Origin: Urinicoccus timonensis
Lineage (GTDB): Bacteria > Bacillota > Clostridia > Tissierellales > Peptoniphilaceae
Assembly (NCBI RefSeq): GCF_900232945.1
Contig: NZ_OCTU01000004.1
Span: 110,512-171,001, forward strand
Length of the DNA stretch: 60,490 bases
Direction: 5' to 3'
The notes beneath the pieces were generated by a model, which was given only the letters and a program-made list of their open reading frames with translations, had not been told where the DNA came from and made no database searches. Numbering within the stretch: position 1 is the first letter of the stretch; each line of letters begins with the position of its first letter. Of this stretch, positions 1 through 8,713 are shown one piece after another. The position numbers and the translations under genes are program-made.

Positions 1-134
1 GAGGAGTATATAGATTATTACAATAACGAAAGAATTCAATCAAAAACAAAATGGATGCCACCTACAAAGTATAGGTTAGCATCCACTACAACGAATTAAT
101 TAAATATTGTGTCCAGTTTTATGGGTACACATCA
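1..134 (+). mobile_element. IS3-family element, right-end fragment (IS-A)
   Basis: This is the 3' end of the same element that is complete at 59020-60486. The orfB C-terminus stops at 99, and the terminal inverted repeat ends in ...acatca at 134. The following GTC matches the GTC before the left end at 59017-59019. It is probably the same physical copy seen twice because the sequence is circular or tandem. Confidence 0.9.
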
Positions 135-138
135 GTCT
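1..138 (+). repeat. Terminal direct repeat, copy 1 (IS3 right end plus 4 bp flank)
   Basis: These 138 bases are identical to the last 138 bases of the window (60353-60490). They hold the last 32 codons of an IS3-family orfB, its stop codon, the right inverted repeat ending at 134, and four bases of flank (gtct). The flank then continues into the right arm of a terminator whose left arm precedes the other copy at about 59004-59019. Confidence 0.97.
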
Positions 139-158
139 AGGGCTGGTTTTCTTGCTCT

Positions 159-329
159 TTATTGGTCTTTCAACTTCTTATACTTATCTCCACTTCCTAT
201 GCCAAAAAGCATTGAACCAATGATCCATGCATATTCCGTTTTTCCCGTTTTATAGGACATATATATTGAGGTTATAAGTATCATAAATCCTAAAATCATT
301 AATATTAGCCACAGGTTCTTTTTGTCCAT
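159..329 (-). CDS. Small membrane protein, 56 aa
   Basis: This short ORF has a good ribosome binding site (AGGAAAGGGG) just before its ATG. It encodes a lysine-capped N-terminus, two hydrophobic segments (about residues 6-23 and 33-45) and a basic tail (KYKKLKDQ). I do not recognise the family. It is the last gene of the minus-strand operon that holds an ABC exporter and a two-component system. Its stop lies immediately before the terminator arm that is interrupted by the IS element. A role in sensing, or in immunity to a compound handled by the upstream exporter, is inference from position. Confidence 0.6.
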   Translation of the reverse strand: MDKKNLWLILMILGFMILITSIYMSYKTGKTEYAWIIGSMLFGIGSGDKYKKLKDQ

Positions 330-357
330 TTTTATTCCCCTTTCCTGTTAATAAGTT

Positions 358-726
358 CTATCCAATCCTCCTATTCAAAATCTTTCTATCGATTTCATAG
401 GACATATCCCAAAAGATAAACCTATAGATTAGAAAATTCACTATAATCATTGGAATCATGTATTTATAAGAAAAACTGCTATATTCCATTATGGAATAAT
501 ATAAGCAAATGATCAAAAGTGAGCTTCCTGAAATAAAAGAATGAATAAAACCTATGTTTGTATACATTTTTGCGGGATTACTTATGATAAAGAGGTCTTT
601 TAAACTCTCTGAAATGAAACTTTTTACTATTGTAAATCCACAGACATAGGAAAAATATACTAAGAATGCATTTATTTTTAAGACATATGAAATTAAGCAA
701 AAGACCAAAGTGAATATTAGCAACAT
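358..726 (-). CDS. Membrane protein of unknown function, 122 aa
   Basis: This protein is strongly hydrophobic, with about three to four membrane segments: residues 1-20, 22-38, 58-80 and 88-105. It has a short charged C-terminus rich in Arg (DRKILNRRIG). The ATG has a clear AAGGAG site. It lies 48 bp downstream of the response regulator gene and 28 bp before the 56-aa membrane protein, so it belongs to the same transcript as the ABC exporter and two-component system. No known domain is evident. Small membrane proteins in such operons are often immunity or accessory sensor proteins, but nothing in the sequence proves that here. Confidence 0.7.
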   Translation of the reverse strand: MLLIFTLVFCLISYVLKINAFLVYFSYVCGFTIVKSFISESLKDLFIISNPAKMYTNIGFIHSFISGSSLLIICLYYSIMEYSSFSYKYMIPMIIVNFLIYRFIFWDMSYEIDRKILNRRIG

Positions 727-774
727 GGAAGTCTCCTTTCTATAAACCGATATCTTATTTTCATCTTATAAATT

Positions 775-1371
775 TTACATCACTGGGTCTATATAGCCTA
801 GCTCCATGGCCTTATTGTAGGCTTCAACAATATTATTAACACTTAGTTTTCCATATATATTGGCAATGTGGTTATAGAGGGTTCTCTCACTGATAAAAAG
901 CTTCCTTGCAATGTCCTTTTTATTTTGACCCTTGATTAGCTCTTTTAGGACTTCTATCTCTCGTTGGGTCAGGGGATCAGCAATGTACTTGTCTATTTTC
1001 TTATGGTTTCCCCTATATACATTTTTTATTCTCTCTAAGAGTTCCTCAATTTCTACAGACTTATTTATAAAATCCCTGACTCCTAACTTAAAAGCCATAT
1101 CCTTGTAATAATCTAAATCATAAGATGTTAAAACGATTATCTTTTGCTTGGGATGATCATCAATCAAGTCTTTAATTAAATCAAGGCCTGTCTTCTGGTC
1201 TTTTAAATTTATATCCATTAAGAAAATATCATAGGCATCTTTTTGTATCCTATTTAAAAAGTCGCAAGTGTTTGACACATAGTCACATAAGATTTCATCT
1301 TCTTGCTCTTCTAAAAGCATCTTAAGAGACTCCCCAAATATTTTATGGTCATCCAACAAAATAATTTTCAT
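775..1371 (-). CDS. NarL/FixJ-family response regulator
   Basis: This is a 198-aa two-domain regulator. The receiver domain (residues 1-120) has the acidic pocket DD at 7-8, phospho-acceptor Asp53 in FLMDINLK, the switch Thr/Ser in VLTSYD, and the conserved Lys in FINKS. The LuxR-type helix-turn-helix (about 133-190) contains LTQREIEVLKELIKG and ISERTLYNHIANIYGKL. The gene overlaps the 3' end of the histidine kinase gene by 23 bp and has a GGAGGTG site, so the pair is translationally coupled. It probably controls the ABC exporter operon in which it lies; the exact target is not visible. Confidence 0.92.
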   Translation of the reverse strand: MKIILLDDHKIFGESLKMLLEEQEDEILCDYVSNTCDFLNRIQKDAYDIFLMDINLKDQKTGLDLIKDLIDDHPKQKIIVLTSYDLDYYKDMAFKLGVRDFINKSVEIEELLERIKNVYRGNHKKIDKYIADPLTQREIEVLKELIKGQNKKDIARKLFISERTLYNHIANIYGKLSVNNIVEAYNKAMELGYIDPVM

Positions 1372-2509
1372 CCTGGTCCACCTCCAAGCAAACTCTGGTT
1401 GAAAGGATATCCTTATTTAATCCATAAGAAATATTTCCTGCATTTGAATCGATTAAAAGATTCAGGAGCAAGACCCCTCTTTTTGAGTCCTTAATTTTAT
1501 TATAGTCATCTGGGCCTGTACCATCGCTTTCCATCTCTATATAGACGAAATTTCCTTTTTTATAGAGCTTATAAGATAAATAGTTGGCATCGGAGTGCTT
1601 GTAAACATTATTTATCAGTTCCTTTGATATGATTGAAATTAATCGAATGAGTCTTTTATCTTCTGTTAGGTCACTCGCTATACCTTTCGTAATTTCGATA
1701 TTTTTATGAGGATATAGGGAGCTTACATTATCAAATATGGCTAAGAGGGACCCTTCTAAGTCTGCTTTTTCAAACAAAGAAGATTGGTAGAATTTCATTA
1801 GATTTCTTGTTTTTCTTTCTAATTCTCTTAGGATATTTTTTGAATAATTTATATCCGGATTTTTTGAAGATAGGTAATTTTTACTTGCATAGATGTCCTG
1901 CAAAATATCGTCATGGATGATCCTTGCAAATTCATCTCTTTCCCTGGCCATATAGTCTGATAGGTAGTAGAGTTTGAAGGTTTTCTCAAAGGCGAGTTCT
2001 TTTTCCTTTAAAAATAGGATAAAGAAAAATTCTATAATAAGAAAAACTATCTGGATAAATATATTGATCATTAGCAGGTCTATATCAAATAGGTACATCA
2101 CTCCACAAATAAAAAATATAAGACCTAGGGTAAAGAGTTGGCTCGATTTTCTTGAAATTGGTAAGATGTTTATATATTTTACATTCTCTAAAACCAGATA
2201 TTTTTTCATAAATAGGCTTGTTGAGCCTATACTTATAAGGGCGAATACGACCTTATGGGGCAAGGTATTTATTAAAGTCAAGCTCAGCGGCAAAAGGGAT
2301 GTAAACACAGTCAAAATAGAAATTCTTCCCGGTATTTTTTTATTTGAAATCTCTGTATAGATCAGTCCATATAAGGTATAAAGTAAAATAAGTGAAACCG
2401 CATTTAAAACTGGGCCCTCCTCTACTAAGGTCTTGTTTTTAAAAAGAAGACCCCAAAATAAAATGACCATTAAATGGCTGATTACAATTTTTTCTAATTT
2501 CTTATACAT
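1349..2509 (-). CDS. Sensor histidine kinase, six-TM, HisKA_3 (DesK/NarX-like) type
   Basis: The 386-aa protein begins with about six membrane helices (residues 8-170) and no large extracellular domain. A coiled linker precedes the H box FARIIHDDILQDI with His199, the form found in kinases that pair with NarL-type regulators. The HATPase domain has an N box (ISKELINNVYKHS) and a G2-like segment (KRGVLLLNLL). The gene starts 2 bp after the second ABC permease gene, so it is in the same operon. An intramembrane-sensing kinase beside an exporter suggests that it detects the transported compound, or the stress that compound causes, at the membrane. Confidence 0.88.
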   Translation of the reverse strand: MYKKLEKIVISHLMVILFWGLLFKNKTLVEEGPVLNAVSLILLYTLYGLIYTEISNKKIPGRISILTVFTSLLPLSLTLINTLPHKVVFALISIGSTSLFMKKYLVLENVKYINILPISRKSSQLFTLGLIFFICGVMYLFDIDLLMINIFIQIVFLIIEFFFILFLKEKELAFEKTFKLYYLSDYMARERDEFARIIHDDILQDIYASKNYLSSKNPDINYSKNILRELERKTRNLMKFYQSSLFEKADLEGSLLAIFDNVSSLYPHKNIEITKGIASDLTEDKRLIRLISIISKELINNVYKHSDANYLSYKLYKKGNFVYIEMESDGTGPDDYNKIKDSKRGVLLLNLLIDSNAGNISYGLNKDILSTRVCLEVDQDENYFVG

Positions 2510-2511
2510 AT

Positions 2512-3150
2512 CTAATAGTAGCTAACTACAATCCTTTCTTTTTTCGTATTTATACCCAAAAATATACTAATCGAGCCTAGGATAAAAAACTTAGTCATCA
2601 AATAGAAGACCAAGGAATTTGTAAAATTGTAGACTAGGACGGAAAATATCATGACGGCTAAGGATAGCCCCATTAAGGACATTTGGAGAGAATTTACTTT
2701 ATTCATGTTTCGAGTGCAAAGAATGATCAAGACGATTATTAAAGTGTAAAGCAAACTTGATAAGATCAAGTTTAAAGCAAGAATCAGGCTTAGATCAAGT
2801 TTTACTAGATTTAATATCAGGCTTGGAAGGACTATTATCAAGGTTGCAAAATAGATGCTAAAGAAATATTTGCCTAGGATTTTCTTCATAGAAAGTCCAT
2901 TTGCAAGTAAAAATTCAAGCCTTTTGCTAATCTTATCTGATACCAAGGTGTTTTTAGCGAGTTCTACTCCAAACATTACAAAAAGTATTAAAATTCCATC
3001 AATTTTAACTATATTCATGACCTTATTTATTTCTTGACTTCCTCTATCGCCAAAAAACAAAGCCATAAAGGAGCAGATGACTGCCATAAGTGACATTAAT
3101 AGGGCATTTTTATCTAAAAGCTTTCTTAAATCCTTCATGACTATCTTCAT
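2512..3150 (-). CDS. ABC-2 type transporter permease subunit
   Basis: This 212-aa integral membrane protein has about six helices. A cytoplasmic stretch after the second helix reads KNTLVSDKISKRLEFLLANG, and the matching element in the neighbouring permease is KDKVNKRIEFILASG. This shared motif shows the two permeases are paralogues that probably form a heterodimer. It overlaps the upstream permease gene by 4 bp. With the ATPase at 3857-4519 it would form a complete exporter. The substrate is unknown; organisation with a membrane kinase resembles bacteriocin or antibiotic self-protection exporters. Confidence 0.8.
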   Translation of the reverse strand: MKIVMKDLRKLLDKNALLMSLMAVICSFMALFFGDRGSQEINKVMNIVKIDGILILFVMFGVELAKNTLVSDKISKRLEFLLANGLSMKKILGKYFFSIYFATLIIVLPSLILNLVKLDLSLILALNLILSSLLYTLIIVLIILCTRNMNKVNSLQMSLMGLSLAVMIFSVLVYNFTNSLVFYLMTKFFILGSISIFLGINTKKERIVVSYY

Positions 3151-3860
3151 GACCAGGACCCTTCTTTCTTAATTACAGCTTCATTGTTCATCTTAGACAA
3201 ATCTTTTATAGAAAAAACTGCAAAGATGAAGGCTAAGCCTATATTTATTCCTAAGATGATATAGATAATGTTTAGATCATATTTTTCTATCAATGATAGA
3301 ATCTTCTCTGAAAATGTGCCTGCCAGGTAAATTAAAATTGTCGTTCCAAAGAAAACTATATTTTTGAAAAACTTAAAGTTTTTTTGGGATAGACTTATTA
3401 GGTTAAAAAATAGGATTTCAAAATAGGTCATCCCTATCATTGTCACAAATATACCCACAATCCACTTAAATTCGATTTTATAGTCATATAAAACATATGA
3501 TAGAAAAAATAATATAAAGGGAACAATGGAAGATAGGCGCCACATTTCTATTGCATAGGCTTTCATCACATCTTTTATATTTATTCCTGATGCTAGGATA
3601 AATTCTATTCGTTTATTTACTTTATCCTTGACTGTTAAATTGACAAGCATAGAATTAGACATAAGAATTGAAATTCCAAGCATTAGTACATATAGCATTA
3701 ATACAATATAATCATTTCCTCTAGAATCAAAGGTCCCCTTAGATAGTAGAAAAATAAAGCCAAGAGAAATCAAAGTAAATAATAATAAATTTAAAATAAA
3801 ATCCTTGTCTTTACTTAAATAGTAGCGACAAGCCCTATTAATATTCATCTTATCCTTCAT
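3147..3860 (-). CDS. ABC-2 type transporter permease subunit
   Basis: This is a 237-aa integral membrane protein with about six predicted helices (first at residues 20-38). It has the same cytoplasmic motif as its neighbour (VKDKVNKRIEFILASG, around residues 82-97) and an amphipathic C-terminus. The start has a GGAAGG site inside the end of the ATPase gene, with a 4-bp overlap. This argues for coupled synthesis of ATPase, permease 1 and permease 2. No conserved residue identifies a substrate. Confidence 0.8.
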   Translation of the reverse strand: MKDKMNINRACRYYLSKDKDFILNLLLFTLISLGFIFLLSKGTFDSRGNDYIVLMLYVLMLGISILMSNSMLVNLTVKDKVNKRIEFILASGINIKDVMKAYAIEMWRLSSIVPFILFFLSYVLYDYKIEFKWIVGIFVTMIGMTYFEILFFNLISLSQKNFKFFKNIVFFGTTILIYLAGTFSEKILSLIEKYDLNIIYIILGINIGLAFIFAVFSIKDLSKMNNEAVIKKEGSWS

Positions 3861-4519
3861 TTTGAACCTTCCTCTATAAATAAATCTTCCAAGCTTTCTC
3901 CTTGAATTTCATCTATATTCTTTGTAAAAAGTAGCTCTCCTGATTTTATCATAGACACTTTGTCAGCCACCTTTTCAATTTCAGAAAGATCATGACTTGT
4001 AAGAACGATGGTCTTCCCTTCATCCTTTAATAATTTTATGAGTTTTCTTATCTCAACTCTTGATATTGGATCAACTCCACTTGTTACTTCATCTAAAAAT
4101 ATGATCTCCCTATCCATCATTACAATAATTAGTAAGGATAATTTCCTCTTCATGCCTTTAGAATAGGTTGAAACATTTCTATCCAGATCATTTGTAAGTT
4201 CTAACAAATCAGCATATTTTTGGTAAGAATCTAGATTATATCCGAAATACAAACCATATAATTTAATGTTTTCTAGCCCAGTCTTATCTTCATACAAATA
4301 GTCATTTTCAAGTAACATTGCATGACTTCCCTTAACATTTACCTCGCCCTTATTTTCATCATAAAGACCTGTTAGTATTCTAAGTAGAGAAGTCTTACCA
4401 GATCCATTCGGTCCAACAAGAGCATGAACCGTATTTTCTTCAATCTCCAAAGAAAAATCGTTGAAAAGCTTCTTGTTTTTAAAGTTTTTACTCATATTTT
4501 TCACTTCAATTACATTCAT
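3857..4519 (-). CDS. ABC transporter ATP-binding protein (ABC-2 exporter)
   Basis: This 220-aa nucleotide-binding subunit has Walker A GPNGSGKTS (around residues 36-44), signature YSKGMKRKL, Walker B IIFLDEVTSG and the switch His in VLTSHD. The signature YSKGM is typical of the drug/lantibiotic (DRA-type) ATPases that work with ABC-2 permeases. The ATG follows a strong AGGAGG site. It is the first gene of a minus-strand operon: ATPase, two permeases, histidine kinase, response regulator and two small membrane proteins. It powers export of an unidentified substrate across the cytoplasmic membrane. Confidence 0.9.
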   Translation of the reverse strand: MNVIEVKNMSKNFKNKKLFNDFSLEIEENTVHALVGPNGSGKTSLLRILTGLYDENKGEVNVKGSHAMLLENDYLYEDKTGLENIKLYGLYFGYNLDSYQKYADLLELTNDLDRNVSTYSKGMKRKLSLLIIVMMDREIIFLDEVTSGVDPISRVEIRKLIKLLKDEGKTIVLTSHDLSEIEKVADKVSMIKSGELLFTKNIDEIQGESLEDLFIEEGSK

Positions 4520-4650
4520 TGATAAACCTCCTATCCCTGATGCTGTAGATATTTATACTTGCTCATTCATATCGCAATCCTCTTTTTTATTGTATTTTAT
4601 CTTAAAGCATCCAGGGATAATTCACATGAGTAAATACTGCAAACTTTAAC

Positions 4651-4685
4651 AAAAAAGACTGGAAATGAATCCAGTCTTTCTTTAT
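4651..4685 (-). terminator. Rho-independent terminator of the arsenic operon
   Basis: A 10-bp stem, AAAGACTGGA/TCCAGTCTTT, encloses a short loop and is followed on the minus strand by TTTTTTG. It lies about 100 bp after the arsC stop codon and before the next operon's promoter region. Confidence 0.85.
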
Positions 4686-4783
4686 TTTATGAGCTATATA
4701 TATGAGTAAACTATTTATAAGTCTCTAGCAGATATGAATTATAGCTATAAAAAATAATTATTGCTCTATTCAAAAATCAACTT

Positions 4784-5206
4784 CTATTTTTCATTCAAAC
4801 TAATTTCATTTTTCTCAATTCTAAGGCTTAAATCCTTAATATTTTTTTCTATTTTAGATATAATTTCCCTAAAAAACTCATCATCCTGACCTGTGGGATC
4901 TTCTAAATTCCAGTCCTCTGTGTATTGATTTTCTACAATCGGACAAACCACATCACATCCCATAGTAATGGATATATCAATATCTGGCAGGTCAGAAATC
5001 AGCTTTGAATATTGAGTCTTCTCCATATCAATATTGTATATATCTTTCATTAATCTGACAGCATCTTGATTTATCTGGTTTTTTATTTGGGTTCCAGCTG
5101 AATAGGAGTCAAACACATCTGAAGCATATTTTTTCCCTAGGGCTTCTGCAATTTGGCTCCTACAGCTATTGTGGACACATATAAATGCAACTTTTGCTTT
5201 TCTCAT
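4784..5206 (-). CDS. arsC: Arsenate reductase, low-molecular-weight phosphatase fold
   Basis: This 140-aa cytoplasmic enzyme reduces arsenate to arsenite. The P-loop CVHNSCRS (residues 10-17) has the CX5R signature and the Ser of LMW-phosphatase-type ArsC. The D-P segment EDPTGQDDEF (about residues 101-110) supplies the catalytic Asp. A second Cys pair further on (TMGCDVVCPI) corresponds to the thioredoxin-coupled reductases. It is the last gene of the arsR-acr3 operon, 1 bp from the thioredoxin-like gene, which could supply electrons. Confidence 0.9.
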   Translation of the reverse strand: MRKAKVAFICVHNSCRSQIAEALGKKYASDVFDSYSAGTQIKNQINQDAVRLMKDIYNIDMEKTQYSKLISDLPDIDISITMGCDVVCPIVENQYTEDWNLEDPTGQDDEFFREIISKIEKNIKDLSLRIEKNEISLNEK

Positions 5207-5207
5207 T

Positions 5208-5609
5208 TTAATTTACACCATTTTGTTCTAGTAAATCTTTCACTTCATCCTTGTTTAAAACTTTGCCATAGGATACAACTTTGCCGTTTATTACTAATGC
5301 CGGAGTAGACATAACTCCATAACTTGCGATTTGAGAAAAGTCTGTAATGTGGTCTATATCTTCTTCAACATTAAGTTCAGCCAAGGCTTCTCTGGCTGAT
5401 TTTTCTAAAGCAGCACATTTCGAGCAACCAGAACCTAGTATTTTTATCCCCTTCTCTTTTTTCTTTTCTTCTGCTTTTTCTATATTCTCTGATGAGTAAT
5501 TTACATCACAACAACTTGTTTCTTTGACTTCCTTGTTATTAACAGGTTGGCAATTGCCTCCGCAAGTACAATCTTTCTCTCTTTTTTCTTTCTTACCAAA
5601 TAATCTCAT
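5208..5609 (-). CDS. Thioredoxin-like redox-active disulfide protein
   Basis: I place the start at the ATG at 5609 because AAGGAGG lies six bases upstream. The longer reading frame to 5696 has no ribosome binding site. This gives 133 aa. The N-terminus has a basic stretch followed by a Cys-rich segment (DCTCGGNCQ and SCC). The C-terminal 77 residues are a small thioredoxin fold with GSGCSKCAAL as the CXXC active site and the cis-Pro in STPALVING. Such proteins commonly accompany DUF318 permeases and ars genes. It may deliver electrons to ArsC or handle the thiol-bound metalloid. Confidence 0.85.
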   Translation of the reverse strand: MRLFGKKEKREKDCTCGGNCQPVNNKEVKETSCCDVNYSSENIEKAEEKKKEKGIKILGSGCSKCAALEKSAREALAELNVEEDIDHITDFSQIASYGVMSTPALVINGKVVSYGKVLNKDEVKDLLEQNGVN

Positions 5610-5695
5610 TTTTTCCTCCTTAATCCACACGATTGTTTTCACAAGAGCATCTGTTTTTTGCTTTCTTCTGAATACTTTCATTTTACTCTTCCCCA

Positions 5696-6691
5696 TTAAA
5701 TTAAAATAGGGCTAAAAATGTTAAATAAATATCCTACAACCATGATCCCAAAAATACAAATTCCTATGAATAGAAATAAAAGCTTTGGTTTAACTGCTTT
5801 TTTTAACATAATCAATGATGGTAGGCTTAGTGTTGTTACTGCCATCATAAAAGATAGAATAGTTCCTAGTTGAGCACCTTTTGCCAATAAAGCTTCTGCT
5901 ATTGGTATACTTCCAAAAATATCAGCATACATTGGTACTCCGACAAGAGTTGCCAAAACCACTCCAAATGGATTCTTGCTGCCTAAGATATTTTCTACCC
6001 AAGTTTGAGGAATCCAATTGTGGATCAATGACCCTATGCCCACACCTACTAAAATATAAGGAAAAACTTTTTTGAACGTGTCACTAACTTGCGTTTTAGA
6101 AAAATCAACCCTGTTTTTTAATGTTAAACTTGGCGAGCTAATATCAACCTGACTTGCATTTTTTATAAAATCTTCTACATACCTTTCCATATGCATTTTT
6201 TCGATGAGGCTACCACCAATTACAGCAATAATTAGCCCTAAAACTACATATGCTAGAGCTATTTTACCTCCAAATATACTCATAAGTAAAACAAGGCTAC
6301 CCAAATCAACCATTGGAGAAGATATTAAAAATGAAAAACTCACTCCAATAGGCAATCCAGCACTTGTAAAGCCCATGAATATAGGAATTGAAGAGCATGA
6401 ACAAAAAGGTGTTACGGTGCCTAGTAAAGCAGATATGATATTTGCCCCTAATCCATCAAAACGTCCCAGAATTTTTTTACTTCGTTCAGGTGGGAAATAG
6501 CTTTGTATATAAGAAATGATAAAAATCAACACACAAAGTAATATTGTAATTTTTATAACATCATAGATGAAAAATTGTAAGCTTCCTCCAAGTTTTGAAG
6601 TCATATCAAGGCCAAAATTTCTTAATACTTCTCCTATCAATTCATTGAGCCATTTCATACCTAGAATTTGATCTTGAATAAAACTCCACAT
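5696..6691 (-). CDS. DUF318/ArsP-family permease
   Basis: This 331-aa membrane protein has about eight to ten helices. It carries the family motif TPFCSCSSIPIFMGF (around residues 95-109) and repeats the half-site VGVPMYADIFGSIPIAEAL in the second half. Family members include ArsP, which exports trivalent organoarsenicals. The Cys in the CSCSS motif would bind the metalloid. It sits 2 bp after acr3. A role in organoarsenical or arsenite efflux is well supported by context, though members outside ars operons have other substrates. Confidence 0.82.
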   Translation of the reverse strand: MWSFIQDQILGMKWLNELIGEVLRNFGLDMTSKLGGSLQFFIYDVIKITILLCVLIFIISYIQSYFPPERSKKILGRFDGLGANIISALLGTVTPFCSCSSIPIFMGFTSAGLPIGVSFSFLISSPMVDLGSLVLLMSIFGGKIALAYVVLGLIIAVIGGSLIEKMHMERYVEDFIKNASQVDISSPSLTLKNRVDFSKTQVSDTFKKVFPYILVGVGIGSLIHNWIPQTWVENILGSKNPFGVVLATLVGVPMYADIFGSIPIAEALLAKGAQLGTILSFMMAVTTLSLPSLIMLKKAVKPKLLFLFIGICIFGIMVVGYLFNIFSPILI

Positions 6692-6693
6692 AT

Positions 6694-7767
6694 CTAACCT
6701 CCGTAAACTTTAGATTCTTTATTTTCTAAAAACCAGTGTTTTGTATTATTGGTAATATTTACTAAGAATAACATAAGAGGTACTTCAGTCAGAACACCTA
6801 CAGTGCAAGCTAATGCAACTGGTGAATCTATCCCAAATATTGCTATTGCAACAGCTACAGCTAACTCAAAGAAATTTGAAGCTCCAATCATGCCTGCTGG
6901 TGCAGCTATTTCAAAAGGTAGACTTACTTTTTTGCTTAAGGCATAGGCTATGGTAAAAATTAAGAATGTTTGAAGGGTAAGTGGAATAGCTATCAATAAA
7001 ATATGAAATGGGTTTTCTAAAATTATATTTGCTTGTGAAGAAAATATAATGATTAGGGTCAATAGTAGTCCAATAGTTGTCATTCCATCAAATTTACTTA
7101 GAAATTCTTTTTCAAAATAATCCTTTCCTCTTTTATCAACTACTATTTTCCTTGTGATGACACCTCCTAATAATGGAATAGCAACAAATAAAAATACACT
7201 AGTAAATAAGGTGCTATAGGGTACTACAACATTAGATACACCTAATAAAAACTTCACTATAGGTACAAAAGCAAATAAAATGATTAAATCATTTGTGGCT
7301 ACTTGAACCACAGTGTAAGCAGGATCACCCTTTGTAAGAGTCGACCAGACAAAAACCATAGCAGTACATGGCGCAGCTCCCAGCAAAACAGCCCCCGCTA
7401 AATAATCATTGGCCAAATCATTAGGAATGATATGTTTAAATATAATAAAGAAAAACAAATACGTTATTCCAAACATTGTAAATGGTTTTATGAGCCAGTT
7501 AACAGCCCATGTTACAAATAGGCCCTTTGGATTTTCTCTAACTCTTTTAATACTTTGAAAATCTACTTTCATCATCATAGGATAAATCATAACCCAAATT
7601 AAGATTGCTATCGGTACAGATATACCTGCAATTTGCATTTTACCTAAAGCAGATGGGATTATAGGTATATATTTTCCTATAAGTACCCCCACAATCATGC
7701 AAAACAATACCCATAAAGTTAGGTATTTTTGAAATACATTAATTCCTTTATCCTTATTTTTTTCCAT
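6694..7767 (-). CDS. acr3: ACR3-family arsenite efflux permease
   Basis: This 357-aa protein has ten membrane helices, the usual length for ACR3. The catalytic Cys is in LLGAAPCTAMVFVWS and the conserved Glu in GVLTEVPLMLFLV. It extrudes As(III) using the proton gradient. The ATG follows AAGGAGG. It is the second gene of the operon, 62 bp after arsR, and together with ArsC gives a complete arsenate-to-arsenite detoxification route. Confidence 0.93.
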   Translation of the reverse strand: MEKNKDKGINVFQKYLTLWVLFCMIVGVLIGKYIPIIPSALGKMQIAGISVPIAILIWVMIYPMMMKVDFQSIKRVRENPKGLFVTWAVNWLIKPFTMFGITYLFFFIIFKHIIPNDLANDYLAGAVLLGAAPCTAMVFVWSTLTKGDPAYTVVQVATNDLIILFAFVPIVKFLLGVSNVVVPYSTLFTSVFLFVAIPLLGGVITRKIVVDKRGKDYFEKEFLSKFDGMTTIGLLLTLIIIFSSQANIILENPFHILLIAIPLTLQTFLIFTIAYALSKKVSLPFEIAAPAGMIGASNFFELAVAVAIAIFGIDSPVALACTVGVLTEVPLMLFLVNITNNTKHWFLENKESKVYGG

Positions 7768-7829
7768 AGTTCTTCTACCTCCTTTAGTATAGATATATTC
7801 AAATGTTTCTATGTATAGCCCAAAAAAAT

Positions 7830-8141
7830 TTACTTATTCCTAGTGTGACAAATACATTCCTCTCCGCCATCAAATATTTCCTTTAAGTCGGATTTCATCT
7901 CCTTCAGAATTTTCTTATTGGCAATGTAATATATATTTTTTCCTTCTCTTCGACTAATAACTAGATTGGCATCCTCTAATCTTTTCATATCATTCGATAG
8001 TGTTGGTTGTGTTATATCGAATTGCTCTAATATCTCACAAGCACAAAGTTCATCACAAGATAACATATCTATAATTTCTAATCGCTTTGGATCACTCAAA
8101 ACTTTTAATTTTTTTGATATCTCTAGATATTTATTTTTCAT
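7830..8141 (-). CDS. arsR: ArsR-family metalloregulatory repressor
   Basis: The ATG at 8141 is preceded by GAAGGAGG and lies 21 bases after the expected transcript start. The longer frame to 8198 would begin inside the -35 box and is rejected. The 103-aa protein is a winged helix-turn-helix. The As(III) site is ELCACEIL (CXC, about residues 31-38), the recognition helix includes TQPTLSNDMKRLEDA, and the wing is VISRREGKNIYY. C-terminal Cys-His (ECICHTRNK) may add ligands. It represses its own operon until arsenite or antimonite binds. Confidence 0.92.
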   Translation of the reverse strand: MKNKYLEISKKLKVLSDPKRLEIIDMLSCDELCACEILEQFDITQPTLSNDMKRLEDANLVISRREGKNIYYIANKKILKEMKSDLKEIFDGGEECICHTRNK

Positions 8142-8169
8142 GGAAACCTCCTTCATCTTTTCATATAAA

Positions 8170-8198
8170 ATTATACAAAACATATAGAAGGTTGTCAA
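8170..8198 (-). promoter_or_regulatory. Promoter of the ars operon
   Basis: There is a perfect -35 TTGACA (8193-8198) and a perfect -10 TATAAT (8170-8175) with a 17-bp spacer on the minus strand. The ArsR operator should overlap it. The repeated hexamer CATATA (8162-8167 and 8181-8186, plus strand) is a candidate contact. Confidence 0.9.
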
Positions 8199-8713
8199 TG
8201 TGTTTCCCTTTATCTCTTAAAATTGTTTCCTTTTCACCATCTCAACTCATTTATACCTATAAACTTGCCTTATCGCTGTCCATTATCCCTGGCTTTATTA
8301 TTGAGCTATATTCTCTACTCTTTCTAAGATTATCCTCATAAAGATTTCTCCTAGCTGATTTTTGTTTATGATTTTCATAATATACTGATCATTAGCCTGA
8401 TACTATCTTCCTGTTCACTCCACCTAAAGTATTCGCAGGGAATACAGACTCTGCAATAATTTACAAATGGACTATTTCCTCCAAGTAGCATTTAAAGCAA
8501 AAAAATTAGGCTTTTAAGATTTCTTCTAGAGATCCTAAAGGTCGCCTGTTTCAACAGTCTTATAAGCTATTTACTCATTTTTTTGACATCAAGACTATCC
8601 TGATGATAACCCTATATCAAGAAATAGGTCTTAACGCTCGTTGCAGAGCGAAAAATAGCAAAGGGAATGTTGTTTGCTGATAAAGCCTAAGGCACTACAA
8701 GCTGGGTTTTGTA
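8199..8713. other. Intergenic region, no intact gene seen
   Basis: I see no ORF with a ribosome binding site and a plausible family in this 515-bp stretch. Several short open segments on the minus strand are interrupted by stops, as in decayed coding DNA. A small hairpin (CGCTC/GAGCG) lies near 8636-8651. Confidence 0.5.

Noticed and set aside
1974..2360. Plus-strand ORF of 128 codons opposite the histidine kinase
   Set aside because: No ribosome binding site and no domain; it is the antisense shadow of conserved kinase sequence. Many similar shadow frames were dropped for the same reason.
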